From CAYUCY01 sp964443525 (GTDB lineage Bacteria > Pseudomonadota > Alphaproteobacteria > Caedimonadales > Caedimonadaceae): a stretch of DNA of 46,022 nucleotides. Below are positions 7,448-15,937 of this stretch, in pieces. The notes under the pieces were generated by a model, which worked only from the letters and a program-made list of their open reading frames with translations, did no database searches and was not told the origin of the DNA. The DNA lies in NCBI GenBank assembly GCA_964443525.1, contig CAYUCY010000004.1, positions 1 through 46,022 of the forward strand, given 5' to 3'. Position numbers and translations under genes: made by a program. Every line of letters begins with the position of its first letter. Within the stretch, counting starts at the first letter, position 1.

Positions 7448-7471
7448 AAGCCTCTTTAGTCCTCAAGAGGC
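7446..7471 (-). terminator. Terminator for the phaC-histidine kinase operon
   Basis: On the minus strand the perfect 7-bp stem GCCTCTT / AAGAGGC with an eight-base loop is followed by TTTTAAT. The hairpin overlaps the last codons of the kinase. Confidence 0.6.
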
Positions 7472-9621
7472 AAGATAATGGTAAACTCAGCATAGTCACC
7501 CGGTTCAGATTCGACCGTCATGGAGCCGTGGTGCTGACTGACGATGATATCGTGACTTAAGGAGAGCCCTAAGCCTGTTCCGCTGCCAGCAGGCTTTGTT
7601 GTATAGAAGGGATCAAAAATTTTACTCAATTGCTCTTTCTTCAGACCGGGACCGTTATCACGAATCCGTATTTCAATACCTTCGGGGGTTTGGCGTGTTT
7701 TTAACGTAATAACCCCCTCGAATTCAGAACCGATATCATTTTTTTTCTTATCCAAAACATAGCAGGCATTATTAATGATGTTGAGAAAAACGCGCCCCAA
7801 TTCTTGACGGTAGACTTTAATCCGAGGAAGATCAGGGTCAAAGTCCTTTTCGAGTCGAGGCGTGAGCCCTTCCTGCTTGAATCCTGAAAGTGCTAAAAGA
7901 GCATTTTCCTCAAGGAGTCTGTTGAGATCCGTTTCCTGAAGATCGTCTTGTCCTCCTCGGGCGTGCATGAGCATGCTTCGAACGATGGCATCGGCGCGTT
8001 TTCCGTGGAGCGCAACACGATCAAGATTTTCATTAATCTGAGTGATGAGTTCTTCGATTTTAGAACGGTTGTGAGTGTTAAGATTTTTCACCAGATTTTT
8101 TAGTTCATTTCCGAACTCCGAGGTGGTTTCAGAGAAATTGATCACATAATTTAAGGGATTTTTAATTTCATGGGCGATACCAGCGGTTAGAGCTCCGAGC
8201 CCTGCAAGTTTTTCTTGTACGATGATTTTTTTCTGGGCTCGTTTGAGATCATTCAAAGCCTTAGAGAGTTCTTTATTTTTTGCGGAGACATCTCGGGTTC
8301 TTTCGAGGACTTTTTTGTCAAGATCATGAATGTTTTGTTCCAGCTCGGCCACAAGTTTTTTGTTTTGACTGAAGACATTATAGACGGCCTGAAACCAGCT
8401 GAGCCATGGTTCTCGCAAGTCTTTCATTTCCTTTTGACCGCCCTTGGCTTGATTGGAGATAAAGTCTACAAGGCGTTTTGCTGGATTAATAAACTCGAGA
8501 GAAATGAGATTGCTTCCCAAGAGAAGAAGTAAAAAAGCAAACAAAACGAGGATGACGACGCTGGGGGCGACATGCCTTAAAGAGCCGAGAGAAAATTCTT
8601 TTATGTTGACATAGTAGACAACGGTCCAGGGGGCGTATCGGGATCTGTTTTGATAGACCCAATAATCTCCGATGCGCGTCATTTGCTTGCGAGGGGCAGA
8701 TAAAATAGCATCTAAGGTCAACTCTTCGGGAAAAACCTCGGCAATTTTTCGAACCTTATCCCGCGGAAGAGGCTCATTTCTATTGGAGGCAAGAAGCGTT
8801 CCTTGGTCGTTTATAACGAAAATAGTTCCTCCCGAATGCTCGATTCCTGCAAGAAAATCTTGCAGAGACTCAAGCGTAAAGTCACCGCCAACAATAGCTC
8901 TCACTTTATTGTCGACGAAGATAGGCGCTTGGCATGAAACCTGAAGTTCGCCGGATTCCCTGTCCCGGTAGACATCAGACCAATAGAGAGTTGTTTTCGG
9001 TGTCTCCGTTGGGCTAAGGCTCGAGAAAGTATAAAGTTCTGTCATATCCAGATAATCTTTAGCTTTCTCCAAGGGTCTCCAGGGATATAAATTCATGATG
9101 CCGCCGGCTGACGCAAAATAAAACGAGACGGAAGTTGTAATGTTTGACTTTGCGATTCGAAAAAGGTGGTTTAGAGATAGGGCAAGTATCAGATCGATCT
9201 TTGCATGATCACGTAAGGACTCCAAGCTTCCTTTGCCGATAATCATTCCGAATTTTGTAAGATGAGCTGGTTTTTCTCGCCCATAAAAAAGATTTCCATC
9301 GGGCGTTTGCTCAAAAGTTTCGGGAGGAAAGGAGGACGGTTCTTGTTTTTGTTCTTCAAGAAAGTTTTTAGCATGGATTTGAAAACCCGCAACTGCATCC
9401 GCTCTCAAGCGAATGAGGTAGTTAAGAGCTTGGGTTTGTTCTCTTAAGCGGACGCCTAAAAAATTTAAACGGGATTTTAGGTTTTCCTGATACAGAAACC
9501 AAAACAGAACAATGGCGCAAACGATGACAACGAAGTATGCAAAATAGATAATACGATTAAAGCGCGCAAAAAAAGCGTTGCGCTGTGTGAGTTCAACTTG
9601 TTGTTCGCCTCTCTTGGAAAT
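7456..9621 (-). CDS. Membrane sensor histidine kinase with extracytoplasmic Cache-like domain, probable ATT start
   Basis: The frame encodes 721 residues if started at ATT 9621-9619. No ATG, GTG or TTG lies between an in-frame stop at 9645-9643 and a TTG at 9408. Starting at that TTG would delete the first membrane helix (IIYFAYFVVIVCAIVLFWFL). A strong GAGGAGG site sits five bases before the ATT. Order: TM1 (about 24-43), a dCache-like periplasmic sensor (about 60-350), TM2 (VILVLFAFLLLLLGSNLISL), coiled coil, HisKA with His484 (AGIAHEIKNPLNYV), and an ATPase domain with N (NIINNACYVL), G1 (RDNGPGL), F (FDPFYTTK) and G2 (GTGLGLSL) boxes. Its stop-to-start distance from phaC is 14 bases, implying co-transcription. 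No response regulator is nearby. Confidence 0.9.
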   Translation of the reverse strand: MSKRGEQQVELTQRNAFFARFNRIIYFAYFVVIVCAIVLFWFLYQENLKSRLNFLGVRLREQTQALNYLIRLRADAVAGFQIHAKNFLEEQKQEPSSFPPETFEQTPDGNLFYGREKPAHLTKFGMIIGKGSLESLRDHAKIDLILALSLNHLFRIAKSNITTSVSFYFASAGGIMNLYPWRPLEKAKDYLDMTELYTFSSLSPTETPKTTLYWSDVYRDRESGELQVSCQAPIFVDNKVRAIVGGDFTLESLQDFLAGIEHSGGTIFVINDQGTLLASNRNEPLPRDKVRKIAEVFPEELTLDAILSAPRKQMTRIGDYWVYQNRSRYAPWTVVYYVNIKEFSLGSLRHVAPSVVILVLFAFLLLLLGSNLISLEFINPAKRLVDFISNQAKGGQKEMKDLREPWLSWFQAVYNVFSQNKKLVAELEQNIHDLDKKVLERTRDVSAKNKELSKALNDLKRAQKKIIVQEKLAGLGALTAGIAHEIKNPLNYVINFSETTSEFGNELKNLVKNLNTHNRSKIEELITQINENLDRVALHGKRADAIVRSMLMHARGGQDDLQETDLNRLLEENALLALSGFKQEGLTPRLEKDFDPDLPRIKVYRQELGRVFLNIINNACYVLDKKKNDIGSEFEGVITLKTRQTPEGIEIRIRDNGPGLKKEQLSKIFDPFYTTKPAGSGTGLGLSLSHDIIVSQHHGSMTVESEPGDYAEFTIILPLED

Positions 9622-9635
9622 TGAGGCCTCCTCTG

Positions 9636-11438
9636 TTATTTTTTAACGTAAGATCCCGGTGCGGTTTCTAAAGGCGGATATTTTTTGTGTGCACCCGGTA
9701 CGCGAGCCGTTGTCTTTTCGGAGGACCAAGACTTTAACCAGGTTGCCCACTCATCCCACCAGGACCCCTTCAAATTTTTTGCCTTGTGCAGCCAATCCTG
9801 AGGGTTTTCTGGATACTGGTCCAAGATCCAATGATTATATTTCTCAGCTTTTGGATGGTTGAAAACGCCTGCGATATGCCCTGATCCTCCCAAGATAAAC
9901 TTGACGGGGCCTCCGAAGATATGAGTTGCCGTATATCCGCTGGTCCAGGGAGCAATATGATCATCAATACTGCTATAAATAAAAGAAGGGACTTTGATTT
10001 TTCTCAAGTCGATTTTGCGCCCCTTGATCGTGAGCGCATCCGGTTCGACCAACCGATTGTGAAGGAACATTTCTCTGAGATAATACATGATCATTTGAGC
10101 AGGTAAATTCGTCGAATCCGAGTTCCAGTAGAGAAGATCAAAAGCCATTGGTTCTCCTCCCAACAAATAATTGTTCTCGACAAACCACCAAATCAGGTCA
10201 TTAGCCCTTAAAAGATTAAAAGTCCTCGCAAGCCACTGTCCTTCGAGATACCCTTTTTCTCGGACTTTCTTTTCGAGGTCAAGAAGTTGTTCTTCGTCGA
10301 TAAAAACACTTAAATCTCCCGAATCACTAAAGTCAAAAAGGGTGGCGAGATACGTCAGCGAGGCAAGAGGATTTTCTTTATCGAGAGCTTTATAGGCGGC
10401 ATAAGTCGCAAGAATGTTTCCGCCGATACAAAAACCTAAAACGTGGGTTTGAGGTTCCCCCGTAATCTCAAGCAACACCCGAACGGCCTCATTGATTCCT
10501 TCTAGAGCATAGTCTTCAAAAGATTTTTGGGAGAGCTTTTCATCCGGATTGACCCAAGAAATAATGAAAACTGTAAGCCCTTGGTCCAAAAGCCACCTGA
10601 CAAAGGAGGTTTCTTGCCGGAGGTCGAAGACGTAAAATTTATTGATGCAGGGAGGAATCAAGAGAATCGGTGTTTTGAAGACATCTTTTGTCGACGGCTC
10701 ATACTGGATCAACTGAATGAGATCATTTTGGTAAATCACCTTGCCGGGAGTGGTTGCAATATTTTCTCCGAAGGTGAAAGCATCGTAGTCGACCATTTTT
10801 ATGTCCAGCTGACCGCGCCCTCCCTCAATGTCTCTTAAAAAATTATCAACTCCTTGGAGGAGACTTTTCCCTCCCGTTTGAATCAATTTTTCAATAGCTT
10901 TCGGGTTGCTCCAGAGGAAATTGCTGGGGGAAAAACTGTCTCTGATATGTCGGAAGAGGAATTCAATTTTATGCTGGGTTTTCGGATCCAGGTTTGGTAT
11001 GTCGGTGGTAAGCTCTTTCATCCACCGATCCCACAGTAGATAATTTTGTTTCATGAAGTCAAAGATCGGGTTCTTTTTCCAAGTTTCGTCGCGAAAGCGT
11101 TTGTCTTTGGGGTCGGTTGAGATCACAGTCGGGAGTTCAAGGTTGGGACGCGTTCCGACTTCAAGAGCGCTTTTCCAAAGGACCGCCGAATCTGCAAAGT
11201 ATCGTTCTGTTGCTTCCTTGAACTTCTCAGGATTTTCGAAAGCCTTTGTCGTTGCTTCTTGAACGGCCCGCTGAAAAGTCCAGGGATTAAAAAGAGATTC
11301 AGGCATTTCCTGGGGAGACGCGGCGGCCTTCATTAAGATATTTTGGGCACGGGTCCCTAATTGCATGAGGGCTTTTGTGAATTCTAGCGCGTCCAACTGG
11401 TTGGAGACGGCGCAGGTCGGCATAAGATCTTTGGTCAT
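9636..11438 (-). CDS. phaC: Class I poly(3-hydroxyalkanoate) synthase
   Basis: Polymerises (R)-3-hydroxyacyl-CoA into PHA granules. The 600-residue length is that of class I enzymes. The lipase-like box is GFCIGGN with catalytic Cys337. The other triad members are Asp493 (SSIDDHIAPW) and His521 (GSGHIAG). The N-terminal PhaC_N region (NPWTFQRAVQEAT) and WKKNPIFDFMKQNYLL segment are typical. It is transcribed leftward with the histidine kinase directly after it. No phaA, phaB, phasin or depolymerase gene is in the window, so the monomer supply lies elsewhere. A -10-like TATACT and a perfect dyad occur in its leader. Confidence 0.96.
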   Translation of the reverse strand: MTKDLMPTCAVSNQLDALEFTKALMQLGTRAQNILMKAAASPQEMPESLFNPWTFQRAVQEATTKAFENPEKFKEATERYFADSAVLWKSALEVGTRPNLELPTVISTDPKDKRFRDETWKKNPIFDFMKQNYLLWDRWMKELTTDIPNLDPKTQHKIEFLFRHIRDSFSPSNFLWSNPKAIEKLIQTGGKSLLQGVDNFLRDIEGGRGQLDIKMVDYDAFTFGENIATTPGKVIYQNDLIQLIQYEPSTKDVFKTPILLIPPCINKFYVFDLRQETSFVRWLLDQGLTVFIISWVNPDEKLSQKSFEDYALEGINEAVRVLLEITGEPQTHVLGFCIGGNILATYAAYKALDKENPLASLTYLATLFDFSDSGDLSVFIDEEQLLDLEKKVREKGYLEGQWLARTFNLLRANDLIWWFVENNYLLGGEPMAFDLLYWNSDSTNLPAQMIMYYLREMFLHNRLVEPDALTIKGRKIDLRKIKVPSFIYSSIDDHIAPWTSGYTATHIFGGPVKFILGGSGHIAGVFNHPKAEKYNHWILDQYPENPQDWLHKAKNLKGSWWDEWATWLKSWSSEKTTARVPGAHKKYPPLETAPGSYVKK

Positions 11439-11456
11439 TTAAAACCCCTGTTTAAC

Positions 11457-11473
11457 GTTTCGTCTAACGAAAC
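11457..11473. promoter_or_regulatory. Dyad in the phaC leader, possible operator
   Basis: GTTTCGT-CTA-ACGAAAC is a perfect 7-bp inverted repeat with a 3-base centre, 18 bases before the phaC ATG. A -10-like TATACT (minus strand, 11501-11496) with a poor -35 TGGATT 17 bases upstream places the dyad just inside the transcript. It could therefore bind a repressor or form a small hairpin. Confidence 0.4.
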
Positions 11474-11559
11474 TTCTCTTTGTAAAGGTGTCATCAGTAT
11501 AAGAAAAGCCCACCCCGGAATCCAGCCGGAACGGTCTTAGTTCTTAAAAATATTCCTTT

Positions 11560-11880
11560 TTAGGCGTTCTGTTGGATCCACTGTTCTAAGGACGACTTGG
11601 GGAGAGATCCGACTTTCGTTGAAATAGCCTCACCATCTTTAAAAAGAACAAGGGTCGGAATGCTTCGAACATTGAAATTTCCTGGTGTCTCAGGGTTTTG
11701 ATCAACGTTTACTTTAACGATTTTAACTTTTCCGGACAACTCCGAGGCAAGTTGTTCCAAGATGGGATTCAACATCTTGCAGGGCCCGCACCATTCAGCC
11801 CAAAAATCAACCAAAACAAGACCTTTTTGATCTAATACATCCTTTTGAAATGAGGAATCTGTCGCTTGCATCAAAGACAT
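11560..11880 (-). CDS. trxA: Thioredoxin
   Basis: A cytosolic dithiol-disulfide oxidoreductase. The 106-residue protein has the active site WCGPCK with Cys31 and Cys34, the preceding VLVDFWAEW strand, and the cis-proline loop RSIPTLVLFKDG. I start at the ATG at 11880 (MSLMQ). A GGAG site lies six bases upstream of it, while the ATG at 11892 has no properly spaced ribosome site. It precedes phaC on the same strand, but the 121-base gap contains a separate promoter-like element. Confidence 0.96.
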   Translation of the reverse strand: MSLMQATDSSFQKDVLDQKGLVLVDFWAEWCGPCKMLNPILEQLASELSGKVKIVKVNVDQNPETPGNFNVRSIPTLVLFKDGEAISTKVGSLPKSSLEQWIQQNA

Positions 11881-11916
11881 TTTATACTCCATCCTTACCT
11901 AATCATCTTATCCTTG

Positions 11917-11945
11917 AGTTTAGGGGATACCTCTTCAGCGTGCAA
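11917..11945 (-). promoter_or_regulatory. Promoter for trxA
   Basis: On the minus strand TTGCAC (11945-11940) and TAAACT (11922-11917) are separated by 17 bases, 36 bases upstream of the chosen start. Confidence 0.5.
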
Positions 11946-12023
11946 GGGGTGAGTTCTAGAAAGGTACCGGTCTATTTGAAAGAGAAAATAGATTTTGCAA
12001 TGATTCCGGTATTTGAAATATTG

Positions 12024-12054
12024 TTGACAACAGAGTTGATGAAACACATATACT
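12024..12054 (+). promoter_or_regulatory. Promoter for the NlpC/P60-like gene
   Basis: A consensus TTGACA (12024-12029) is followed by CATATA at 17 bases or TATACT (12049-12054) at 19 bases. The gene starts at 12091. Confidence 0.5.
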
Positions 12055-12090
12055 TTTTTAGGATGTCTAGCATTTAGAGAGTAGAAGATT

Positions 12091-13398
12091 ATGATTTTTG
12101 ATCAAGATATACCAGGTGATAAAAAATTTAATATATTCAGAAAATTTTTCTTGTTTAAATTTTTTCTTTGTTCCATTTTTCCTCTTCATTCCTATGCAAC
12201 TTATGCTGAGGCCGAAAGAATTTATGAGAATGCGATCTTATCAAATCCCCTGATTTCAGAAATTCATGCGGACGGTTTAGAACGGAGACGGTTGGAATCA
12301 CAACAACTCGGGCTGCTCCTTTCAAGTATTTCTGAAAATGATCAGGTTGATTCGGAAACGCTTCGTAAGCTTGTACTGGATGGTTATCAGGATGATCTCG
12401 CTTTTTTCAAAGGAATTGACGAGCAGCTCAAAGAATACAAGGAAGGTCGCTGTCGAGGCGCAAGCATCCCGCTCCTTTATAACAAAATGAGCAAAATTAC
12501 CCAGAATGCCCTTTGTTTAGCCCAAGACGAGAACCAATTTTTTGATATTTTAGAGGGAAGACTTCCGAAAGGGTATTCCTTGGAGATTCCAACTTTCAAT
12601 TATTTCCCCGATGAAACACATATTTTCTCTGTCGGTGGTCGAGGTAATGCTCTGAAAAGCCTTCTTTTGAAGATTTGGATGATTCAAAATGGGCGTTCAT
12701 CCCTCTCTTTCGTGGGCTCACTTTTCGAAGATGGTGGGATCGATGAAGCACCTTTTTTACATATTACACCCTTGCCCGATGATTTTCATATAGAGACCGA
12801 TCGAACATCCCCTTATTTCTTTAGCGATAGTCGGACACCGAAAGCGATCCTTACAATTCACAATGGGTATGCATTCGGAGGCCATCGGGGAGAAAGGAGA
12901 TACCATTCCGGTAAAAAGTGGGGCCCGCAAGATTGCTCTTCTTTTACGGCAAAATATGTAAAGTCAGCACGCTCTTTTTCGACACGGGATCAAGCCATTC
13001 TATTTCAACTCGCAAATGGATTTCAATTTGCACAGGTTACGGATAACAGCTTGGTTGAAAAGTGGGAGCAACAAGATGAAGACATTAAAAATGTAAGGTC
13101 CGTATTAACACCCTTAGGTCTTCACCCGGACCCGAATACGCTAAAACCGGGGTTGATTCACGCGGAAAGAACTTATAACAGAAACACTAAAAAACTTTAC
13201 AAGAAGCTTGCTGGGAAAGCAGGGCACACAGGTATTTTTCTCGGGATGATCGGATCCGGATCGGATGCCAAAGCTTTAACGATTAGCGCCGCTCGAGATT
13301 TAGAAGGATCAGGTAAAGAGTTCGTCTATGGGGTGGAGGAAAGGCCTTTGTTTAGCACTGAAGGGGAACGTCTCATCATGTTTTTTGATGTTCGGTAG
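12091..13398 (+). CDS. Secreted NlpC/P60-like cysteine hydrolase of unknown family
   Basis: I do not recognise a named family. The 435-residue product has a basic, very hydrophobic N-terminal segment (about residues 16-38, ending HSYATYA) that should act as a signal peptide. The C-terminal third has the layout of an NlpC/P60 or CHAP domain: Cys282 in GPQDCSSFTAKYV, a LKPGLIHAERT segment like the usual PGDLI turn, and His379 in GHTGIFLG. A further strand then ends VEERPLF. The N-terminal 250 residues are alpha-rich and then mixed, with no known motif. If correct, the substrate would be peptidoglycan or a peptide outside the cytoplasm. An 8-bp inverted repeat (13396-13403 / 13424-13431) overlaps its stop codon. 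It lies alone between trxA and pepA. Confidence 0.6.
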   Translation: MIFDQDIPGDKKFNIFRKFFLFKFFLCSIFPLHSYATYAEAERIYENAILSNPLISEIHADGLERRRLESQQLGLLLSSISENDQVDSETLRKLVLDGYQDDLAFFKGIDEQLKEYKEGRCRGASIPLLYNKMSKITQNALCLAQDENQFFDILEGRLPKGYSLEIPTFNYFPDETHIFSVGGRGNALKSLLLKIWMIQNGRSSLSFVGSLFEDGGIDEAPFLHITPLPDDFHIETDRTSPYFFSDSRTPKAILTIHNGYAFGGHRGERRYHSGKKWGPQDCSSFTAKYVKSARSFSTRDQAILFQLANGFQFAQVTDNSLVEKWEQQDEDIKNVRSVLTPLGLHPDPNTLKPGLIHAERTYNRNTKKLYKKLAGKAGHTGIFLGMIGSGSDAKALTISAARDLEGSGKEFVYGVEERPLFSTEGERLIMFFDVR

Positions 13399-13513
13399 GA
13401 TGGTTCTTTTCTCACATCTTACGCCATCCTAAATTAACTTGTCGGAAGGGGTATGCAATCGAGGCTGTTTCGAGTATTATTTGGCGGGCAAATTATGAGA
13501 AAAAAGGATCGCT

Positions 13514-15004
13514 ATGAACGTTACATTTTCAGACCAAATTAAAGATCAAACCGCCGCTCTCGTTTTCACGGTGTTTGAGGAAAATCAGCTCTTTCCGGAA
13601 GCAATTGATTTTGACCAAAAATCAGGCGGGATCATCACGAAAGCCTTAAAAGAAAATAACTTCAAAGGAAAGAAGAATCAGTCCTTGATACTTTCTTTGC
13701 CTCAGACAGTTGATGCCTCCAGAGTTATTTTGGTGGGGCTTGGAAAAGAAGCGGATTTGTCCGAAGAAACCTTGTATGATGTGGGCGGTACCCTTGCGGG
13801 AGTCTTGCTGGGAACGCCTGAAACAAAAGCAGAGGTTAATCTCTTGGGATTTAAAACCAAGTGTTGTTCAGGGGCAGAAGCTGCAAACTTTTTGGCTCTC
13901 GGCTTTCTCAAAAAAGCCTGGCGTTTTGATAAATATCTGACCAAGCTGTCTGAAGAAAAGAAACCGAAATTGACCCAAATTAACTTTGTTGTGCCCGACA
14001 CACAAGCGGCAGAGAAAATGGTTACCGTTATGAATGCCGTGAGCGAAGGGAATGCCTTCAGTCGGTCCCTTTCTATGGAACCCGGCAATATTCTTTATCC
14101 CGAGACAATGGCAGAGAGACTTAAAGAACTTGAGTCTTTCGGGATTAAGGTCACTGTTCTTGGAAAATCGGAGCTTCAAAAGTTAGGCATGGGGGCGTTA
14201 TTAGGCGTTGCCCAAGGATCTTCTCATGAACCGCGTGTCGTTCTTATGGAGTGGAACGGCGGAAATGACTCTCAGAAACCTCTAGCCTTTGTTGGAAAGG
14301 GTGTTACGTTTGACTCTGGCGGAATCAGCCTGAAACCTGCGGCTAATATGGAAGATATGAAATATGATATGTCGGGGGCGGCGGCAGTTTCAGGCCTGAT
14401 GAAAGCACTTGCGCTCAGAAAGGCTAAGGTGAATGTAGTTGGTGCCGTCGGCTTGGTTGAGAATATGCCTTCCGGGACGGCTCAAAGACCTGGAGATGTT
14501 GTTAAGACCATGTCGGGTCAGACGGTCGAGGTTTTGAATACGGATGCGGAGGGTAGGCTCGTTTTGGCGGACATCCTATGGTATACGCAAGAGCATTACA
14601 AGCCTCAGTTCATGATTAACCTTGCAACACTTACAGGAGCCATTGTTATTTCTCTGGGAGATTACTATGCGGGACTTTTCTCAAATGATGAGTCTTTATC
14701 TCAAAAATTGTTGAAGGCCGGTGAAGAGACAGGCGAACGCCTGTGGAAGTTGCCGCTCGCTGATCACTATGATGAGATGCTGAAGTGCGAGATTGCTGAT
14801 ATGAAAAATATTTCAACCGGACGAGGTGCAGGGTCGATCACAGCTGCCCAATTCCTGAAGCGGTTTGTCAATGATCTGCCTTGGGCTCACTTGGATATTG
14901 CGGGTGTTGCATGGGCGGAAAAAGCAAAACCTACAGCGAATAAAGGCCCAACAGGTTTTGGTGTTCATCTGCTAAATCACTTTATTCAAAAGAACTTCGA
15001 ATAA
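13514..15004 (+). CDS. pepA: Leucyl (cytosol) aminopeptidase
   Basis: An M17 metallopeptidase that removes N-terminal residues from peptides, normally a hexamer with two metal ions. The 496-residue length is typical. Metal and catalytic residues are in place: Lys262 and Asp267 (GKGVTFDSGG), then Asp344, Glu346 and Arg348 in the signature NTDAEGRLVLAD. The eight-residue offset from E. coli numbering is constant. The ATG follows AAAAAGGAT. It leads the rightward run pepA-holC-ndk. The pepA-holC pairing is common in proteobacteria. It would degrade peptides brought in by the POT and Yej systems. Confidence 0.97.
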   Translation: MNVTFSDQIKDQTAALVFTVFEENQLFPEAIDFDQKSGGIITKALKENNFKGKKNQSLILSLPQTVDASRVILVGLGKEADLSEETLYDVGGTLAGVLLGTPETKAEVNLLGFKTKCCSGAEAANFLALGFLKKAWRFDKYLTKLSEEKKPKLTQINFVVPDTQAAEKMVTVMNAVSEGNAFSRSLSMEPGNILYPETMAERLKELESFGIKVTVLGKSELQKLGMGALLGVAQGSSHEPRVVLMEWNGGNDSQKPLAFVGKGVTFDSGGISLKPAANMEDMKYDMSGAAAVSGLMKALALRKAKVNVVGAVGLVENMPSGTAQRPGDVVKTMSGQTVEVLNTDAEGRLVLADILWYTQEHYKPQFMINLATLTGAIVISLGDYYAGLFSNDESLSQKLLKAGEETGERLWKLPLADHYDEMLKCEIADMKNISTGRGAGSITAAQFLKRFVNDLPWAHLDIAGVAWAEKAKPTANKGPTGFGVHLLNHFIQKNFE

Positions 15005-15016
15005 GGCCCCGGGTCC

Positions 15017-15463
15017 GTGGAGATCAGTTTTTATCACATGACAAAGTCTCCGCTTGAAAAGAGTCTGCCCAAGCTTTTGGAGAAAATTTACGGAGCGGGC
15101 TTAAGGGCGGTAGTCATATCCGATACCCAAGAACGCGTAGACCAGTTGAATGCCCTTTTGTGGACCTATTCATCCGCTGCGTTTTTACCTCATGGAACAG
15201 CCAAGGAAGGTTTTCAGGAGGACCAACCAATCTGGTTGACAACAGAGTCTGAAAATCCTAATAACTCAAGCATTCTGGTTGTCACTCATGGACAAAGAGT
15301 AAAAGCAGAAGGTTCTTTTAAAAGAGTGCTCGACCTCTTTGATGGAAATGACGAAACTCAGCTAAAACTTGCAAGACAACGTTGGAAGGACTACCAGCAA
15401 CAAGGTCACAACCTGACATACTGGCAGCAGGATGCCCAAGGTAGTTGGATCAAGAAAACTTGA
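15017..15463 (+). CDS. holC: DNA polymerase III chi subunit
   Basis: Chi links the clamp loader to single-strand-binding protein. The 148-residue product begins at a GTG (15017) 12 bases after the pepA stop. It has the family's N-terminal YHMTKSPLEKSLPKLLEKIY segment, then AVVISDTQERVDQLNALLWTY, FLPHG and QPIWLTTE, with the C-terminal RQRWKDYQQQGHNLTYWQQD. The gene order pepA-holC-ndk supports the call. The start lacks a strong ribosome site, so translation may be coupled to pepA. Confidence 0.92.
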   Translation: MEISFYHMTKSPLEKSLPKLLEKIYGAGLRAVVISDTQERVDQLNALLWTYSSAAFLPHGTAKEGFQEDQPIWLTTESENPNNSSILVVTHGQRVKAEGSFKRVLDLFDGNDETQLKLARQRWKDYQQQGHNLTYWQQDAQGSWIKKT

Positions 15464-15483
15464 AAAACAAAAGGAGTAGGAAA

Positions 15484-15906
15484 ATGACTAAACAAAGAAC
15501 CCTTTCTATCATAAAACCCGATGCGACACGCCGTAACCTCACGGGTGAGGTAAATGCTCGGATTGAAAAAGCGGGCCTTCGGATTATCGCTCAAAAAAGG
15601 TTGAAAATGACCCGAGAGATGGCTGAAAAGTTTTATGAAGTCCACAAAGAGCGGGCCTTTTATAATGATCTTTGTACGTTTATGACGAGTGGGCCCGTTG
15701 TTGTACAGGTGCTTGAAGCGGAGAATGCGGTTGAGAAATATCGGACCGTCATGGGCGCGACAAACCCGGCAAATGCAGATGAAGGAACAATCCGAAAGGA
15801 CTTTGCTGAATCCATTGAAGCAAACTCCGTTCACGGTTCTGATTCGATAGAAAATGCAGCAACGGAGATCGCTTTTTTCTTTGGTGAAATTGAGATCGTT
15901 GGTTGA
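15484..15906 (+). CDS. ndk: Nucleoside diphosphate kinase
   Basis: Transfers the gamma phosphate between nucleoside triphosphates and diphosphates. The 140 residues start MTKQRTLSIIKPDATRRN. The motif MGATNPANADEGTIRKDFA is conserved, and the phosphorylated His117 lies in NSVHGSDS. The ATG at 15484 has an AAAGGAGTAGG ribosome site. A longer in-frame start at 15445 would run into holC and is rejected. Confidence 0.98.
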   Translation: MTKQRTLSIIKPDATRRNLTGEVNARIEKAGLRIIAQKRLKMTREMAEKFYEVHKERAFYNDLCTFMTSGPVVVQVLEAENAVEKYRTVMGATNPANADEGTIRKDFAESIEANSVHGSDSIENAATEIAFFFGEIEIVG

Positions 15907-15937
15907 TAGACTAGAGAAAAATAAGGAGACTAAGGTC

